Positions 16,831 through 25,616 of a stretch of DNA of 64,000 bases are shown piece by piece. The position numbers and the translations under genes are program-made. The stretch is from Pelagicoccus sp. SDUM812005. Its GTDB lineage: Bacteria > Verrucomicrobiota > Verrucomicrobiia > Opitutales > Opitutaceae. Position 1 is the first letter of the stretch, and each line of letters starts with the position of its first letter. The notes beneath the pieces were generated by a model that was not told the origin of the DNA, did not search any database, and worked only from the letters and a program-made list of their open reading frames with translations. Location: contig NZ_JARXIA010000001.1 in NCBI RefSeq assembly GCF_031127875.1, forward strand, positions 248,001 to 312,000. The letters are read 5' to 3'.

Positions 16831-18951
16831 CTGAAAGAATTTCGTCGTAGCCTAACTGTCGCCTCGTTCGCCTTGCTCGTCTGCGTAGCAGGTCGTCCTT
16901 TGTGGGGCGATGTCCTGGAGTTATCTTTCGAGGAAAGGATCGATCCGATCATGGACTTTTATTGCTACGATTGCCATGGATACGGGGAAAAGAAAGGAGG
17001 GCTGACTTTGGACTCCTTTGGCGAAGGCGAGGAGATCGAGAACCACGAGCTTTGGGGGAAGGTTCTTAAGCGGGTGCGGTTCGGGTTGATGCCGCCTCAC
17101 GGCGAGGATCAGCTGGAGGCCGAAGAGCTAAAGACGATAATCGATTGGATAAAGTCGGAGGCGTTCGAGATCGATCCGGAAGCGTTGGATCCGGGGGCGG
17201 TGGTTTTGCGTCGACTCAATCGGAACGAGTACCGCAATTCCGTTAGGGACCTGATTGGGGTCGAAGTGGATACGGATGCGCTATTCCCGCCGGACGACTC
17301 GGGAGAGGGCTTCGACAATATCGGTTCGGTGCTGACCATTTCGCCGATGCTCTTGGAGAAGTATCTCGACGTGGCGCAGCTGGCGGTCGAGGAACTGATG
17401 GGAAATTTGGATACGTGGGAAGGGTCAGGGAGCTACCTAGGCCGCTACCAGGGCTTGGCTGATCTTTTTGCTGGGGAGACGGGCTCGGACTTGGAATCGG
17501 AGAGGACGCTTCTGGAGGACTTCGTGAGCTACATGGGACCACGTGTTTTTCGGAGGCCTTTGGAGGCTTCCTCCAAGCGGAGGTTGACGGAGTTGGGGCA
17601 CAGCGTTTTGGAGGTACCGGGAAAAGGGGCGATCGATGGAGCGAGTCAGGTCTTGGTGGCGATGCTGGCTTCGCCGCGCTTTATCTTTCGCTACGAAGGC
17701 ATGGAGGAGTTGCAGCCAGGGGAGCGCTATCCGTTGGTGGACGAGTGGAGCTTGGCTTCTCGCTTGTCGTACTTCCTTTGGTCTTCGATGCCGGACGAAA
17801 CCTTGTTAGCGCTCGCCGCGTCCGGTCGCCTGCGTGAGAATTTGGATACGCAGGTTGGGCGTTTGTTGGAGGACGAGCGATCGGATGCGTTCGTAAGGAA
17901 CTTCGCCGGTCAATGGTTGCATGCTCGGGATATCGAACTGGTGGCGATCAATGCCTTTGACCTGTTTCTGAGGGAGAATCCTGTACCGGAGGTGGTGGAG
18001 AACCGTCGCGTGCTGCATCGGCTCGCGGGCGTGCCGGCCAGCGAGCGAACGGAGGAGGAACAGGCCCAGTTTCAACATGCGGTCGATATCGTGACCAATG
18101 CCTTTGCTCAGCCTCGCCCTAAGCTTTCCAGTTCCATGCGTCGAGCCATGCGCGAGGAGACGGAGTTGCTATTTGAATACATCCTGCGCGAAGAGAGGAA
18201 CGTCCTGGATTTGATCGATAGCAACTATGCCTTCCTGAACGAAGAGCTCGCGGAGCATTATGGAATCGAGGGCGTGGAAGGCGAGGAGATGCGACGTGTC
18301 GCGTTGCCCGCGGACAGTCCTAGAGGCGGGGTGCTGACGCAGGGGACGATCCTAGCTGTGACTTCGAATCCCACGCGGACCTCGCCGGTGAAACGAGGCG
18401 TATTCATTTTAGACAATATATTAGGGACTCCACCATCTCCACCGCCGCCGAACATTTCGTCGTTGGAAGACGTGGCGGATGCGGACGAACTCAGTAAGAT
18501 GTCGCTGCGCGAAACCTTGGCAATCCATCGCGAGAAACCGCTTTGCAGTTCCTGCCACAACCAGATGGATCCCTTGGGCTTGGCTTTGGAGAACTTCAAT
18601 GCGATGGGGCGTTGGCGGGATTCCGAACTGGGGCAAGAGATCGATGCGAGCGGGACTCTGATATCCGGGGAATCCTTCGAGACGATTCAGGAGTTGAAGC
18701 GAATCCTGCGAAGCCAACACAGCTACGAGTTTTTCCACTGTTTGAGCGAAAAGCTTCTGACCTTCGCCTTGGGGCGCGAGTTGGAGTATTACGATACGGA
18801 GACGGTGGATCGGCTGGTCGAGGTTTTGCAGGAGAAGGACGGGAGTTTGCAGGCATTGATTCGCGCCACGATCGATTCGGTTCCCTTTCAGCGAGGTCGC
18901 GGCGAATCGGATGCTTTCGAAACTGAGCAAATGGCGAACACACAACATTAA
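16831..18951 (+). CDS. DUF1592-type (PSCyt1/PSD) secreted cytochrome-like protein
   Basis: About 706 residues. Domain order is a c-type heme site CYDCHG (C45, C48, H49; DUF1587/PSCyt1 region), LRRLNRNEYRNSVRDLIGV with FPPDDSGEGFDNIG (DUF1587), then the DUF1595, DUF1592 and DUF1588 regions (IFRYEGMEEL, LSYFLWSSMPDE, GVLTQGTILAVTSNPTRTSP). A second CxxCH (CSSCHNQMDPLGLALENF) and DUF1585 come last. The frame reads back to a CTG at 16831 that yields a convincing signal peptide (LKEFRRSLTVASFALLVCVAG); the next usual start, TTG 16873, would cut it in half, so a CTG start is likely but unproven. The function of this Planctomycetes/Verrucomicrobia family is unknown. It forms an operon with the DUF1552 gene seven bases on. 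Confidence 0.85.
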   Translation: MKEFRRSLTVASFALLVCVAGRPLWGDVLELSFEERIDPIMDFYCYDCHGYGEKKGGLTLDSFGEGEEIENHELWGKVLKRVRFGLMPPHGEDQLEAEELKTIIDWIKSEAFEIDPEALDPGAVVLRRLNRNEYRNSVRDLIGVEVDTDALFPPDDSGEGFDNIGSVLTISPMLLEKYLDVAQLAVEELMGNLDTWEGSGSYLGRYQGLADLFAGETGSDLESERTLLEDFVSYMGPRVFRRPLEASSKRRLTELGHSVLEVPGKGAIDGASQVLVAMLASPRFIFRYEGMEELQPGERYPLVDEWSLASRLSYFLWSSMPDETLLALAASGRLRENLDTQVGRLLEDERSDAFVRNFAGQWLHARDIELVAINAFDLFLRENPVPEVVENRRVLHRLAGVPASERTEEEQAQFQHAVDIVTNAFAQPRPKLSSSMRRAMREETELLFEYILREERNVLDLIDSNYAFLNEELAEHYGIEGVEGEEMRRVALPADSPRGGVLTQGTILAVTSNPTRTSPVKRGVFILDNILGTPPSPPPPNISSLEDVADADELSKMSLRETLAIHREKPLCSSCHNQMDPLGLALENFNAMGRWRDSELGQEIDASGTLISGESFETIQELKRILRSQHSYEFFHCLSEKLLTFALGRELEYYDTETVDRLVEVLQEKDGSLQALIRATIDSVPFQRGRGESDAFETEQMANTQH

Positions 18952-18957
18952 GCGCTT

Positions 18958-20358
18958 ATGAAACAAGGGGGAGAAAGAGGAATGGATATGGGATTTCAAC
19001 GGGATGTCGCCTTGGGGAGGCGTCGCTTCCTCAAGGGAGTGGGGGCTTGCGTGGCGCTGCCGTTGTTGGAGTCATTGATGCCGCGGAGCTTAGTGGCGAA
19101 GACGGCCGCGCAGGGCTTGGCCCAGACGGCGACGGGCGCGCCTTTGCGGCTCGGTTTCGTCTATTTCCCGAACGGAGCGATTCCTGCAAAGTGGTGGCCG
19201 ACTGGAGACGAGCGGCGTTTCGAACTAAACGATACGATGAAGCCCTTGGAGCGCTTTCGCGATCGTATCCAAATTCTGGGAGGATTGGATCATGCCAACG
19301 CCAATCCAGGCGACGACGGAGGCGGGGATCACGCTCGGGCCAACGGGGTTTTTCTTACTGGGGTGCGTATCAATAAGAGCCCTACGGACATCCGGGCTGG
19401 GATCTCTATCGATCAGGAGGTGGCTCGGCGAGTCGGGAGCTTGACGCGTTATCCGTCGCTGGAGTTGACTTGCGATCGTTCTCGTCCGAGCGGGCTGTGC
19501 GATTCCGGCTACTCCTGCGCTTACCAGTACAATGTTTCCTGGAAGTCCGCTACGGTGCCTATGGCTCCGGAATCGAATCCTCGCAAGGCCTTCGAGAGGT
19601 TGTTCGGAGAAGGGCCGCACGGGGAACGTAGCTTCAACGCAAAGCAGCGAATGATGAATCGGCGTTCGGTATTGGACTGCTTGCTGGGGGATGTGGCGGA
19701 CTTGCAGCCGCGGCTCGGGGTCAGAGACCGCGAAAAGCTGGACCAGTATTTAACGGGACTGCGAGAGGTTGAGCAACGTATCGAAAAAATGGAACGGCAC
19801 GGCATGGCGCCTGACCCCGATGTGGAATCTCCCTCGGGCATTCCCAGCGCCCATAGCTCGCACATCGACATGATGTACGATGTGTTGGCCTTGGCGTTCC
19901 AGACGGATTCGACGCGGGTTGCTACGATGATGATGGCTCACGACGGAGATAATCGTTCCCATGAGGAGATCGGAATCAACGAAGGGCACCATAACCTGTC
20001 GCATCACTTGTTGGATAAGGAAAAGATCGAAAAGGTGGCCCGTATCGATCGCTGGTACGTGGAGCGCTACGCTTCGTTTCTAGAGAAGTTAGACAGTATC
20101 CAAGATGTGGATGGGAATAGCTTGCTGCACAATACGATGATCGTCTACGGCAGCGGCAATGCGGACGGAAATCACCATAGCCACGACAATTTGCCGATCG
20201 TGCTTTCCGGAGGGCAAGGCGCAGGGGTAGAGGGTAACCGCTATGCTAACTACGGGGCGCAGCCGACCACGAACCTGTTTCTCAGCCTCGCGGACAAGCT
20301 GGGGGTAGATGATTTGCCGCGCTTTGGCGATTCGACAGGGCGTTTGCGGGGGATCTGA
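18958..20358 (+). CDS. DUF1552 family protein, Tat-exported
   Basis: 466 residues. A twin-arginine signal (GRRRFLKGVGACVALPLLES) is at about 20–40, then the DUF1552 body with GFVYFPNGAIPAKWWPTG, the GGLDHANANPGDDGGGDHAR histidine/aspartate cluster and YGSGNADGNHHSHDNLPIVL. The body resembles the alkaline-phosphatase/sulfatase-like fold of the related DUF1501 proteins, so a metal site is plausible. It almost always pairs with DUF1592 proteins, as here. The biochemical role is not established. Confidence 0.88.
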   Translation: MKQGGERGMDMGFQRDVALGRRRFLKGVGACVALPLLESLMPRSLVAKTAAQGLAQTATGAPLRLGFVYFPNGAIPAKWWPTGDERRFELNDTMKPLERFRDRIQILGGLDHANANPGDDGGGDHARANGVFLTGVRINKSPTDIRAGISIDQEVARRVGSLTRYPSLELTCDRSRPSGLCDSGYSCAYQYNVSWKSATVPMAPESNPRKAFERLFGEGPHGERSFNAKQRMMNRRSVLDCLLGDVADLQPRLGVRDREKLDQYLTGLREVEQRIEKMERHGMAPDPDVESPSGIPSAHSSHIDMMYDVLALAFQTDSTRVATMMMAHDGDNRSHEEIGINEGHHNLSHHLLDKEKIEKVARIDRWYVERYASFLEKLDSIQDVDGNSLLHNTMIVYGSGNADGNHHSHDNLPIVLSGGQGAGVEGNRYANYGAQPTTNLFLSLADKLGVDDLPRFGDSTGRLRGI

Positions 20359-20550
20359 GCGCGGGGGAAGGTTCAGCGGGTGAAGGCTTTTGCGGGGGGG
20401 CATGGGTGGGGTTCTATTTTTTTGATGGGGACGTTGCGGCGGGCCCGGCGGTCCCGCCCTACCTGGGGTTATGAGGTATTAGGGAAGCGGATACGAAAAA
20501 GGAGCAAGCGGGGGGCTTGCTCCTTTGTTTAAGTGGGTGGCCTTAGCGTT
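20359..20550. other. Convergent spacer with inverted repeat
   Basis: Between the DUF1552 and TonB-receptor stop codons. Holds an inverted repeat GGCGGG…CCCGCC at 20438–20458 (GGCGGGCCCGGCGGTCCCGC), which resembles a short interspersed palindromic element, and the terminator described separately. Confidence 0.5.
20497..20527 (-). terminator. Rho-independent terminator of the 20.5-kb TonB receptor (also works forward)
   Basis: AAAGGAGCAAGC and GCTTGCTCCTTT form a perfect 12-base-pair stem around a GGGGG loop. Read on the minus strand it ends in TTTTT. It lies 24 bases beyond the receptor stop codon and faces both convergent genes. Confidence 0.85.
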
Positions 20551-23500
20551 TTAGAACTGGAGGCTGTTGGTGAGGGACCAGGTTCGGGGCGCTTTCTGGG
20601 ACCATTGCACGACTTCGCCGGTGTAGGAATCGATGCTGATGGGGATGTAGGCGCGGTCGTCGAAGAGGTTCTTGACGTTGAGCTGGAGTCGCCAATCGAC
20701 ATTGCGTTGGCCGATCTTGAGCTTGCGGCGGTAGGTGAGCCAGCCGTCGATATCGAGGATGCTGTCGCCGTTGATGGGCTTGCTTGCATCCGGAACGCGG
20801 ATACCGCTTGGGTTCTCCGGATTTTCCTTGCCGAGGTAGCCGATGGCGGCGGCGGAGCGCCAGCGAGCTCCGGTGCCGACGCTGAAGCCTTTGAGGCGGC
20901 CTTCGTTGAACTTGTAGCGGGAGATGAAGTTGACGCGCCATTTGCGGGTGCGGGGAGTGGCGATGCCTTGCTCTTCGGTTGCGAGGGCGACGCGGGCGTA
21001 TCCATTTCCGTGATTCAGGAGGCTGTAGCCGAGCGAATCGCTGCGGTTGACGGCCCATGCGTCGCGTGGGGTGGTGGGGCTCCAGTCCGGGTTGTCGTTG
21101 GAGGGATCGGAGAAGGGGTGCGGGGCGCCTTCTTCGCGTTCACCGTAGTAGTCGCTGTCGAGGGGGCTGCGTGGGAGGTTCATGTACTTTTCGTAGATGT
21201 CCTTGCGGCGTTCGAAGAACTCGAGGAAGCCTGGCAGGGTCTTCTCGTTGACGGCTTTGGCTTTGCCGACGGTGAGGCGCATGTCCCAGTTGGTGGTGGG
21301 GCGGGCGAAGATTTCCATTTCCATGCCTTCGGAGCGGTAGTCGCGGGTGACGCGGAGGAATTCGCTGAACTCGGTGGACTCCGGCTGGTAGTCGTCGATG
21401 GAGAGGCCGAGCGTATTTTCCGCCCAGGCGCGGCGGGCGCTGACGTCGATGAGCGTGCCGTCTTCTTCGACGAGGGGATCGACGCCTAGCTCGCCGGGAG
21501 CGAGGGCTTCCCACCAGTCTTCGATCATGCGTTCGGTGGTGCCGACGATGGTGTTTTTGACTCGCAGGTAGTTCCAGTCGTTTTCGAGGTCACCGGTGGC
21601 GGACTGTTCGAACCAGTTGACGCGGGCGGAGAGCTTGCCCTCCATGAGGTTGAGCATGAAGCCGAACTCTTCGCCTTGGCCGTCGGAGGCGGGGAGGGGA
21701 TTGTTGTCGAAGTCGTGGTACTGGCCTTGCGGATCGAAGCTGCTGGACTTGCTGTAGAGGAGCGAGAGCCATTCGTTGGCATGGTAGACGACGCCGATGG
21801 TTTCGGTGTCTCCGTCCTGGGTGACGAGCGGGGTGGAGGCGATGGGCTCGAGCAGGATCTCGAGGGTGTCGGGGTCGCGGTTCACTTCGGCGTAAGGAAG
21901 GTCTTGGGAGCGGTAGAGGGTTTCCCGGTCGTTGCGAAAGCCGAAGGTGGTGACGAGCTTGTCGTTGAGGAAGCGGCTTTGCAGCACGGCCATTTGTCCG
22001 GTGAGCTCGCGGATATTGGCGGATGGGATGCCGTCGGAGCGGAAGCCGCCGACCTCGAAGGTGTCGGCTACGTGGTACTTGGGCGGATAGTTAATGCTGT
22101 TGGGACCGGAGGCGGGGTCGCCGGGTAGGTCGAGGTAGTAGCGGTTGGAGACGTTGTTGCGTGTTTCCTGAATGGATACAGGATTGTCGCCTCCGCGGCC
22201 GTACTTGAAGTCGAGGTCGTAGTGGGCGCGGAGCTTGCGTTGGAACTGGTAGATTTCGTCCTCCTGGTAGAGGAAGGCGATGTCGTGGCGTCCGAAGAGC
22301 TGGTTGCGTTCGCGCAGGTCGAGGCTGTAGGAGGCGGTGAAGCGCAGGTTGTCCTGCTCGATGTCTTCGTCGAAGCCGATGAGGTGTCCTTCCACGTAGT
22401 AGCGGCCGACGTTGGGATTTTTGATGTAGACGTATTCACCATCTGGATTCCGGAGGGTGTCGCGGTGGTCGTAGGAGCCGTCGGAGCGGCGACGGTTTTC
22501 GACGACTTCGGATCCGAAGGCGTAGGTGGGGTCGCCGTCTTCGTCCTTGAGGGTGCGGTTGAGCTGCCAGACGGCGAGGTAGTAGTTGGGGTCGGCCTTG
22601 AGCTGGGACGAGTTGACGCGTAGCGGATCGACGAAGTAGCGGTCCCATTCCTCGTGGTTGAAGGCGGCTTCGATGAAGAAGTTTTCGTTGATTTTCTGCT
22701 CCCAGACGAAGGAGTAGTTTTCTCCTTGGTACTCGGTGCTGGAGGCGAAGCCGTGGATGTTGAAGCTCGGGTCGACGAGGGTGTCGCCGGGGCCGAAGGT
22801 TTCGGTGTCGGCGTTGCGGTCGAAGTTTCCGACGGAGGAGGCTTGTCCGCGGTTGATGAGCCACTGGGTGCCTTGGGAGGCGTACCATTGGCGGGTGGCG
22901 GGATCTTCGATGGCGTTCCAGGCGGCGGGGTCGAGCTCGATTTGTCCGTGCAGGTAGGCCTTGGCGCTGCCGTTGTAGAAGCCTCCGTTGTCGCGGTCGA
23001 TTCCGAGCTGGTGCTGTTCGTCTTCTGAGAGGGCCCAGAGTTTCTTGGCCTGGCCGTCGAAGGTGGCTTCGTCGGTCCAGGTGTTGCCGTTGTCGTAGGA
23101 GATGCGGTCGTTGATGTGGTCGTAGACGGGGCGTCCGGCTTCGATCCAGGCGGAGACTTCGTCGCGCACGAGCTGGCTGCGGGCCTTGGAGCGGTCGTTG
23201 CGCATGGCTTCGTAGTTGGCCCGGAGGGCGGTGCCCTCGAAGGGACGGTAGGTGATGGCTCCGTAGCGGCGGCGCTCGTGGTCGCGCTCGGGGTCCTTCC
23301 AGGTTTCGATGTCCTGGTCGAGGCTGGCGAAGCGGACGGCGAGCTTGTTCTCGAAGAGGACCTTGTTGATGTCGGTGGTGAGGCGGCGTCCGTTTTCGGA
23401 GTCGAAGCGGAGGGAGAGTCCGAGCTTGTCCTGGCCTACCATGGCTCGCTTGAGGGAGGTGTTCATCAGGCCGGCCGGGGAGCCGACTCCGTAGAGGATG

Positions 23501-23970
23501 GAGTTGGGGCCGCGCGACACGGTGAAGCGCTCGGAGTTGTAGGTGTCGCCGCGGAACTTGCTGGCGAAGAAGCCGCGGGTCTCGCTGGTGGCCATGAGGC
23601 CGCGCACGCGGCTTTGGTTGGTGGTGGAGACGGAGGCTCCTTCGGAATCGTCGGGAGCGTACTCGTTTTCGTTTTCGACGTTTACGGAGTAGAGGTAGGC
23701 TTCCTGGATATTGGTGGCGTCGATGTCCTTGAGGAACTCGGCGGTGAAGACGGATATGGGCGAGGCTACGTCGTTGAGGCTGGAGTTGAGGCGGGTGCCG
23801 GAGAGGGTGTTAGTGGCACGGTAGCTGTTGTTGTCGTTGGCTTCCACGACGAAGGGGGAGATCTCGAAGACGTCCCCTTCCGGCTGGTCCGCGGTCTGGG
23901 CCCCGAGGGGAGCGGCGATGAGGAAGGCAGCGGTGCAGAGCGATGCGGCGCTTGTTCTTTGGTGGGTCAT
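20551..23970 (-). CDS. TonB-dependent outer-membrane receptor
   Basis: 1139 residues, within the normal range for verrucomicrobial receptors. It has a signal peptide (ending near PLGAQ), a TonB-box-like stretch (DVFEISPFVVEANDNNSYRA) and a plug domain (about 60–230; GTRLNSSLNDVASPISVFTA, VSRGPNSILYGVGSPAGLMN). A 22-strand barrel ends in the C-terminal phenylalanine (SLTNSLQF) typical of outer-membrane proteins. It imports an oligosaccharide or other large nutrient; no SusD partner is nearby. Upstream (24188–24205) lies an 18-base palindrome, and the LacI gene is transcribed towards it from 25360. Confidence 0.93.
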   Translation of the reverse strand: MTHQRTSAASLCTAAFLIAAPLGAQTADQPEGDVFEISPFVVEANDNNSYRATNTLSGTRLNSSLNDVASPISVFTAEFLKDIDATNIQEAYLYSVNVENENEYAPDDSEGASVSTTNQSRVRGLMATSETRGFFASKFRGDTYNSERFTVSRGPNSILYGVGSPAGLMNTSLKRAMVGQDKLGLSLRFDSENGRRLTTDINKVLFENKLAVRFASLDQDIETWKDPERDHERRRYGAITYRPFEGTALRANYEAMRNDRSKARSQLVRDEVSAWIEAGRPVYDHINDRISYDNGNTWTDEATFDGQAKKLWALSEDEQHQLGIDRDNGGFYNGSAKAYLHGQIELDPAAWNAIEDPATRQWYASQGTQWLINRGQASSVGNFDRNADTETFGPGDTLVDPSFNIHGFASSTEYQGENYSFVWEQKINENFFIEAAFNHEEWDRYFVDPLRVNSSQLKADPNYYLAVWQLNRTLKDEDGDPTYAFGSEVVENRRRSDGSYDHRDTLRNPDGEYVYIKNPNVGRYYVEGHLIGFDEDIEQDNLRFTASYSLDLRERNQLFGRHDIAFLYQEDEIYQFQRKLRAHYDLDFKYGRGGDNPVSIQETRNNVSNRYYLDLPGDPASGPNSINYPPKYHVADTFEVGGFRSDGIPSANIRELTGQMAVLQSRFLNDKLVTTFGFRNDRETLYRSQDLPYAEVNRDPDTLEILLEPIASTPLVTQDGDTETIGVVYHANEWLSLLYSKSSSFDPQGQYHDFDNNPLPASDGQGEEFGFMLNLMEGKLSARVNWFEQSATGDLENDWNYLRVKNTIVGTTERMIEDWWEALAPGELGVDPLVEEDGTLIDVSARRAWAENTLGLSIDDYQPESTEFSEFLRVTRDYRSEGMEMEIFARPTTNWDMRLTVGKAKAVNEKTLPGFLEFFERRKDIYEKYMNLPRSPLDSDYYGEREEGAPHPFSDPSNDNPDWSPTTPRDAWAVNRSDSLGYSLLNHGNGYARVALATEEQGIATPRTRKWRVNFISRYKFNEGRLKGFSVGTGARWRSAAAIGYLGKENPENPSGIRVPDASKPINGDSILDIDGWLTYRRKLKIGQRNVDWRLQLNVKNLFDDRAYIPISIDSYTGEVVQWSQKAPRTWSLTNSLQF

Positions 23971-24187
23971 AGTTTGACTGGTGGGGGTTGGGGGTTGTTG
24001 ACTGCCTGCGTTGGAGCATGGCGGTCCCTTGGTGGAGGGGCCGTGGGCGTGGCGTCAGGCGGTTGGGGTAGGCGAGCTGGGAGGGACAGCAGGCGCGACC
24101 TCAGCCGAGGCTTGAGGGGTCGCGCTGGCGCTCGCCGGTTGATGCCACGAATACAGCAGGAGCGGCTGGACGTAACCACCCAACAAC

Positions 24188-24205
24188 TTTCATACCTGTA
24201 TGAAA
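24188..24205. promoter_or_regulatory. 18-base palindrome, candidate operator of the TonB receptor
   Basis: TTTCATACCTGTATGAAA has perfect 8-base arms around CT. It lies 218 bases upstream of the receptor start and 49 bases after the end of the LacI gene. Its size and symmetry fit a dimeric regulator's binding site. It is too short and lacks a T tract for a good terminator, though a hairpin is possible. Confidence 0.5.
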
Positions 24206-24253
24206 AGGGAGCAGGGCTGGGGCTGCGGGGGTGCGGTGGGAGGCCGGAATGGG

Positions 24254-25360
24254 CTAGGCCGAAGCGGGAATGGCGGGCAGGGGCGGCTGGGCTCTTCCGT
24301 TGTAGGATTCTCCATCCTGCCATTCGCCGCTTACCAGTACGGTTTTAGGATGGGTTTCGATGCCTGCCTTGTAGCGGTGGATGGAGCCGACCAGGTGGTC
24401 GATGGAGACTTTGCCTACGGTGACGCCGCTTTGGGAGATTCCGGATAGGCCTTTTGCCAGCCCATCGGTGTGGATGGATACGAGTTGGACCTCTGCGGGC
24501 ACGGCGATGCCTGCCTCGTTGAGGAAATTGTAGTAGTTCCGCGCCCCGCCGGAGATGATGACTTCGGGGCGGTTCTGGTGGTACCAGTCCGTGAAGGCTT
24601 GGGGAGAGCCGTGCATTTCGGGGTCGAGGAAGGCGGGGACGCGGTTGGCTTCCTCTTCTCGGCTTTGCATGGCGAAGAAGGAGCCGGACCAGTGGCGGTT
24701 GACGCGGTCGTCGAGGTCGGCGGGACAGGCGAAGCCGATGCGACGGAAGCCATGGGAGCGCAGGCGCTCGTAGACCATTCTCATATTGGAGAAGTGGTCG
24801 GTGACGATCGTAGTTAAATTCGTATTACGAATGGAGTAGCCGATCCGCACGGAGCAAAATTTGTCCCATACGAGATTCAGTTCGTCCAGGCCGTGGGGCA
24901 TGGGGCCGACGATGACACCGGCGACGTTTCTGCTTTCGAGGATATTGGAGGCACGGCCGGCGGTCATGCCCGGCTCGCTCATCCAGAAAGGTTCGATGCG
25001 GTAGCCGAGGTCTTCGCTTCGGAGGCAGGCGCCTCGGTAGCAGTCCCCGTAGAAGCCGGTGCGGTTGGAAAAGTAGTGCCGGTCGTCGAAGCAGTTGATC
25101 CAGGCGAGGGTGCCTTGGTAAACGGGTTGTCGTTTCGAGGAACGGTAGGCGGAGAGGGCGGACAGCATGGGGTCGACCCGGTAGCCGAGCTTCTTGGCGG
25201 CAGCGGCCACGCGTTCCCTAGTTTCGGCCTTCACGCGGGGAGAGTCGCGCAGGGCTTCCGCCACGGTGGTGAAGTGCAAGCCGACTTCTTTGGCGATGTC
25301 GCGCACGGTGGGCCGGCGTTTGGCGGGAGGCAAGGGATGGCTTTTGTGGGGTAGGGACAT
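24254..25360 (-). CDS. LacI-family transcriptional regulator (second paralogue)
   Basis: 368 residues. The helix-turn-helix is PTVRDIAKEVGLHFTTVAEA, with the same unusual HFTTV recognition helix as the regulator at 8382. The effector domain shares SEPGMTAGRASNIL, FCSVRIGYSIR, DHFSNMRM and RIGFACPADLDDRV. The close similarity of recognition helices suggests overlapping operators. It sits between two TonB receptors, upstream of one and divergent from the other. Motif copies 5 (25441) and 6 (25604) lie in the divergent spacer. Confidence 0.9.
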   Translation of the reverse strand: MSLPHKSHPLPPAKRRPTVRDIAKEVGLHFTTVAEALRDSPRVKAETRERVAAAAKKLGYRVDPMLSALSAYRSSKRQPVYQGTLAWINCFDDRHYFSNRTGFYGDCYRGACLRSEDLGYRIEPFWMSEPGMTAGRASNILESRNVAGVIVGPMPHGLDELNLVWDKFCSVRIGYSIRNTNLTTIVTDHFSNMRMVYERLRSHGFRRIGFACPADLDDRVNRHWSGSFFAMQSREEEANRVPAFLDPEMHGSPQAFTDWYHQNRPEVIISGGARNYYNFLNEAGIAVPAEVQLVSIHTDGLAKGLSGISQSGVTVGKVSIDHLVGSIHRYKAGIETHPKTVLVSGEWQDGESYNGRAQPPLPAIPASA

Positions 25361-25440
25361 CGCGGGGTGGGGGTGGAGTTTGCAGGGGTGCCTTCTCCAA
25401 GGTAGGCGAGGAAACCGCTAAAAGGCGGCGCGGCGTTTAT

Positions 25441-25453
25441 GCTAATTGTAGTA
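25441..25453 (-). promoter_or_regulatory. Shared motif copy 5 (gene-direction TACTACAATTAGC)
   Basis: GCTAATTGTAGTA on the top strand, 81 bases upstream of the second LacI gene; 12 of 13 positions match copies 1 and 2. Confidence 0.55.
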
Positions 25454-25603
25454 GGGGAAGCGGAGTCGCCGCGGAGGGCCTCGGCTTGTTCGTCCGTTGC
25501 AGCTTTGTGGGGAAGGCGGGCAGGGTGGGGGCGAGGAGCGGGTGGGGGGTTGGTGGTAAGGGCTGGGGGAGATTGGTAGATTTGCATCTCTGTTTGTACT
25601 AAA

Positions 25604-25616
25604 TAATACAATTAGC
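25604..25616 (+). promoter_or_regulatory. Shared motif copy 6 (TAATACAATTAGC)
   Basis: Reads TAATACAATTAGC towards the TonB receptor at 25839, in the same gene-relative orientation as the other copies; 11 of 13 match. Confidence 0.5.

Noticed and set aside
21057-23494. Long open frames antisense to the TonB receptor at 20551
   Set aside because: Shadows produced by C-ending codons of the minus-strand gene.
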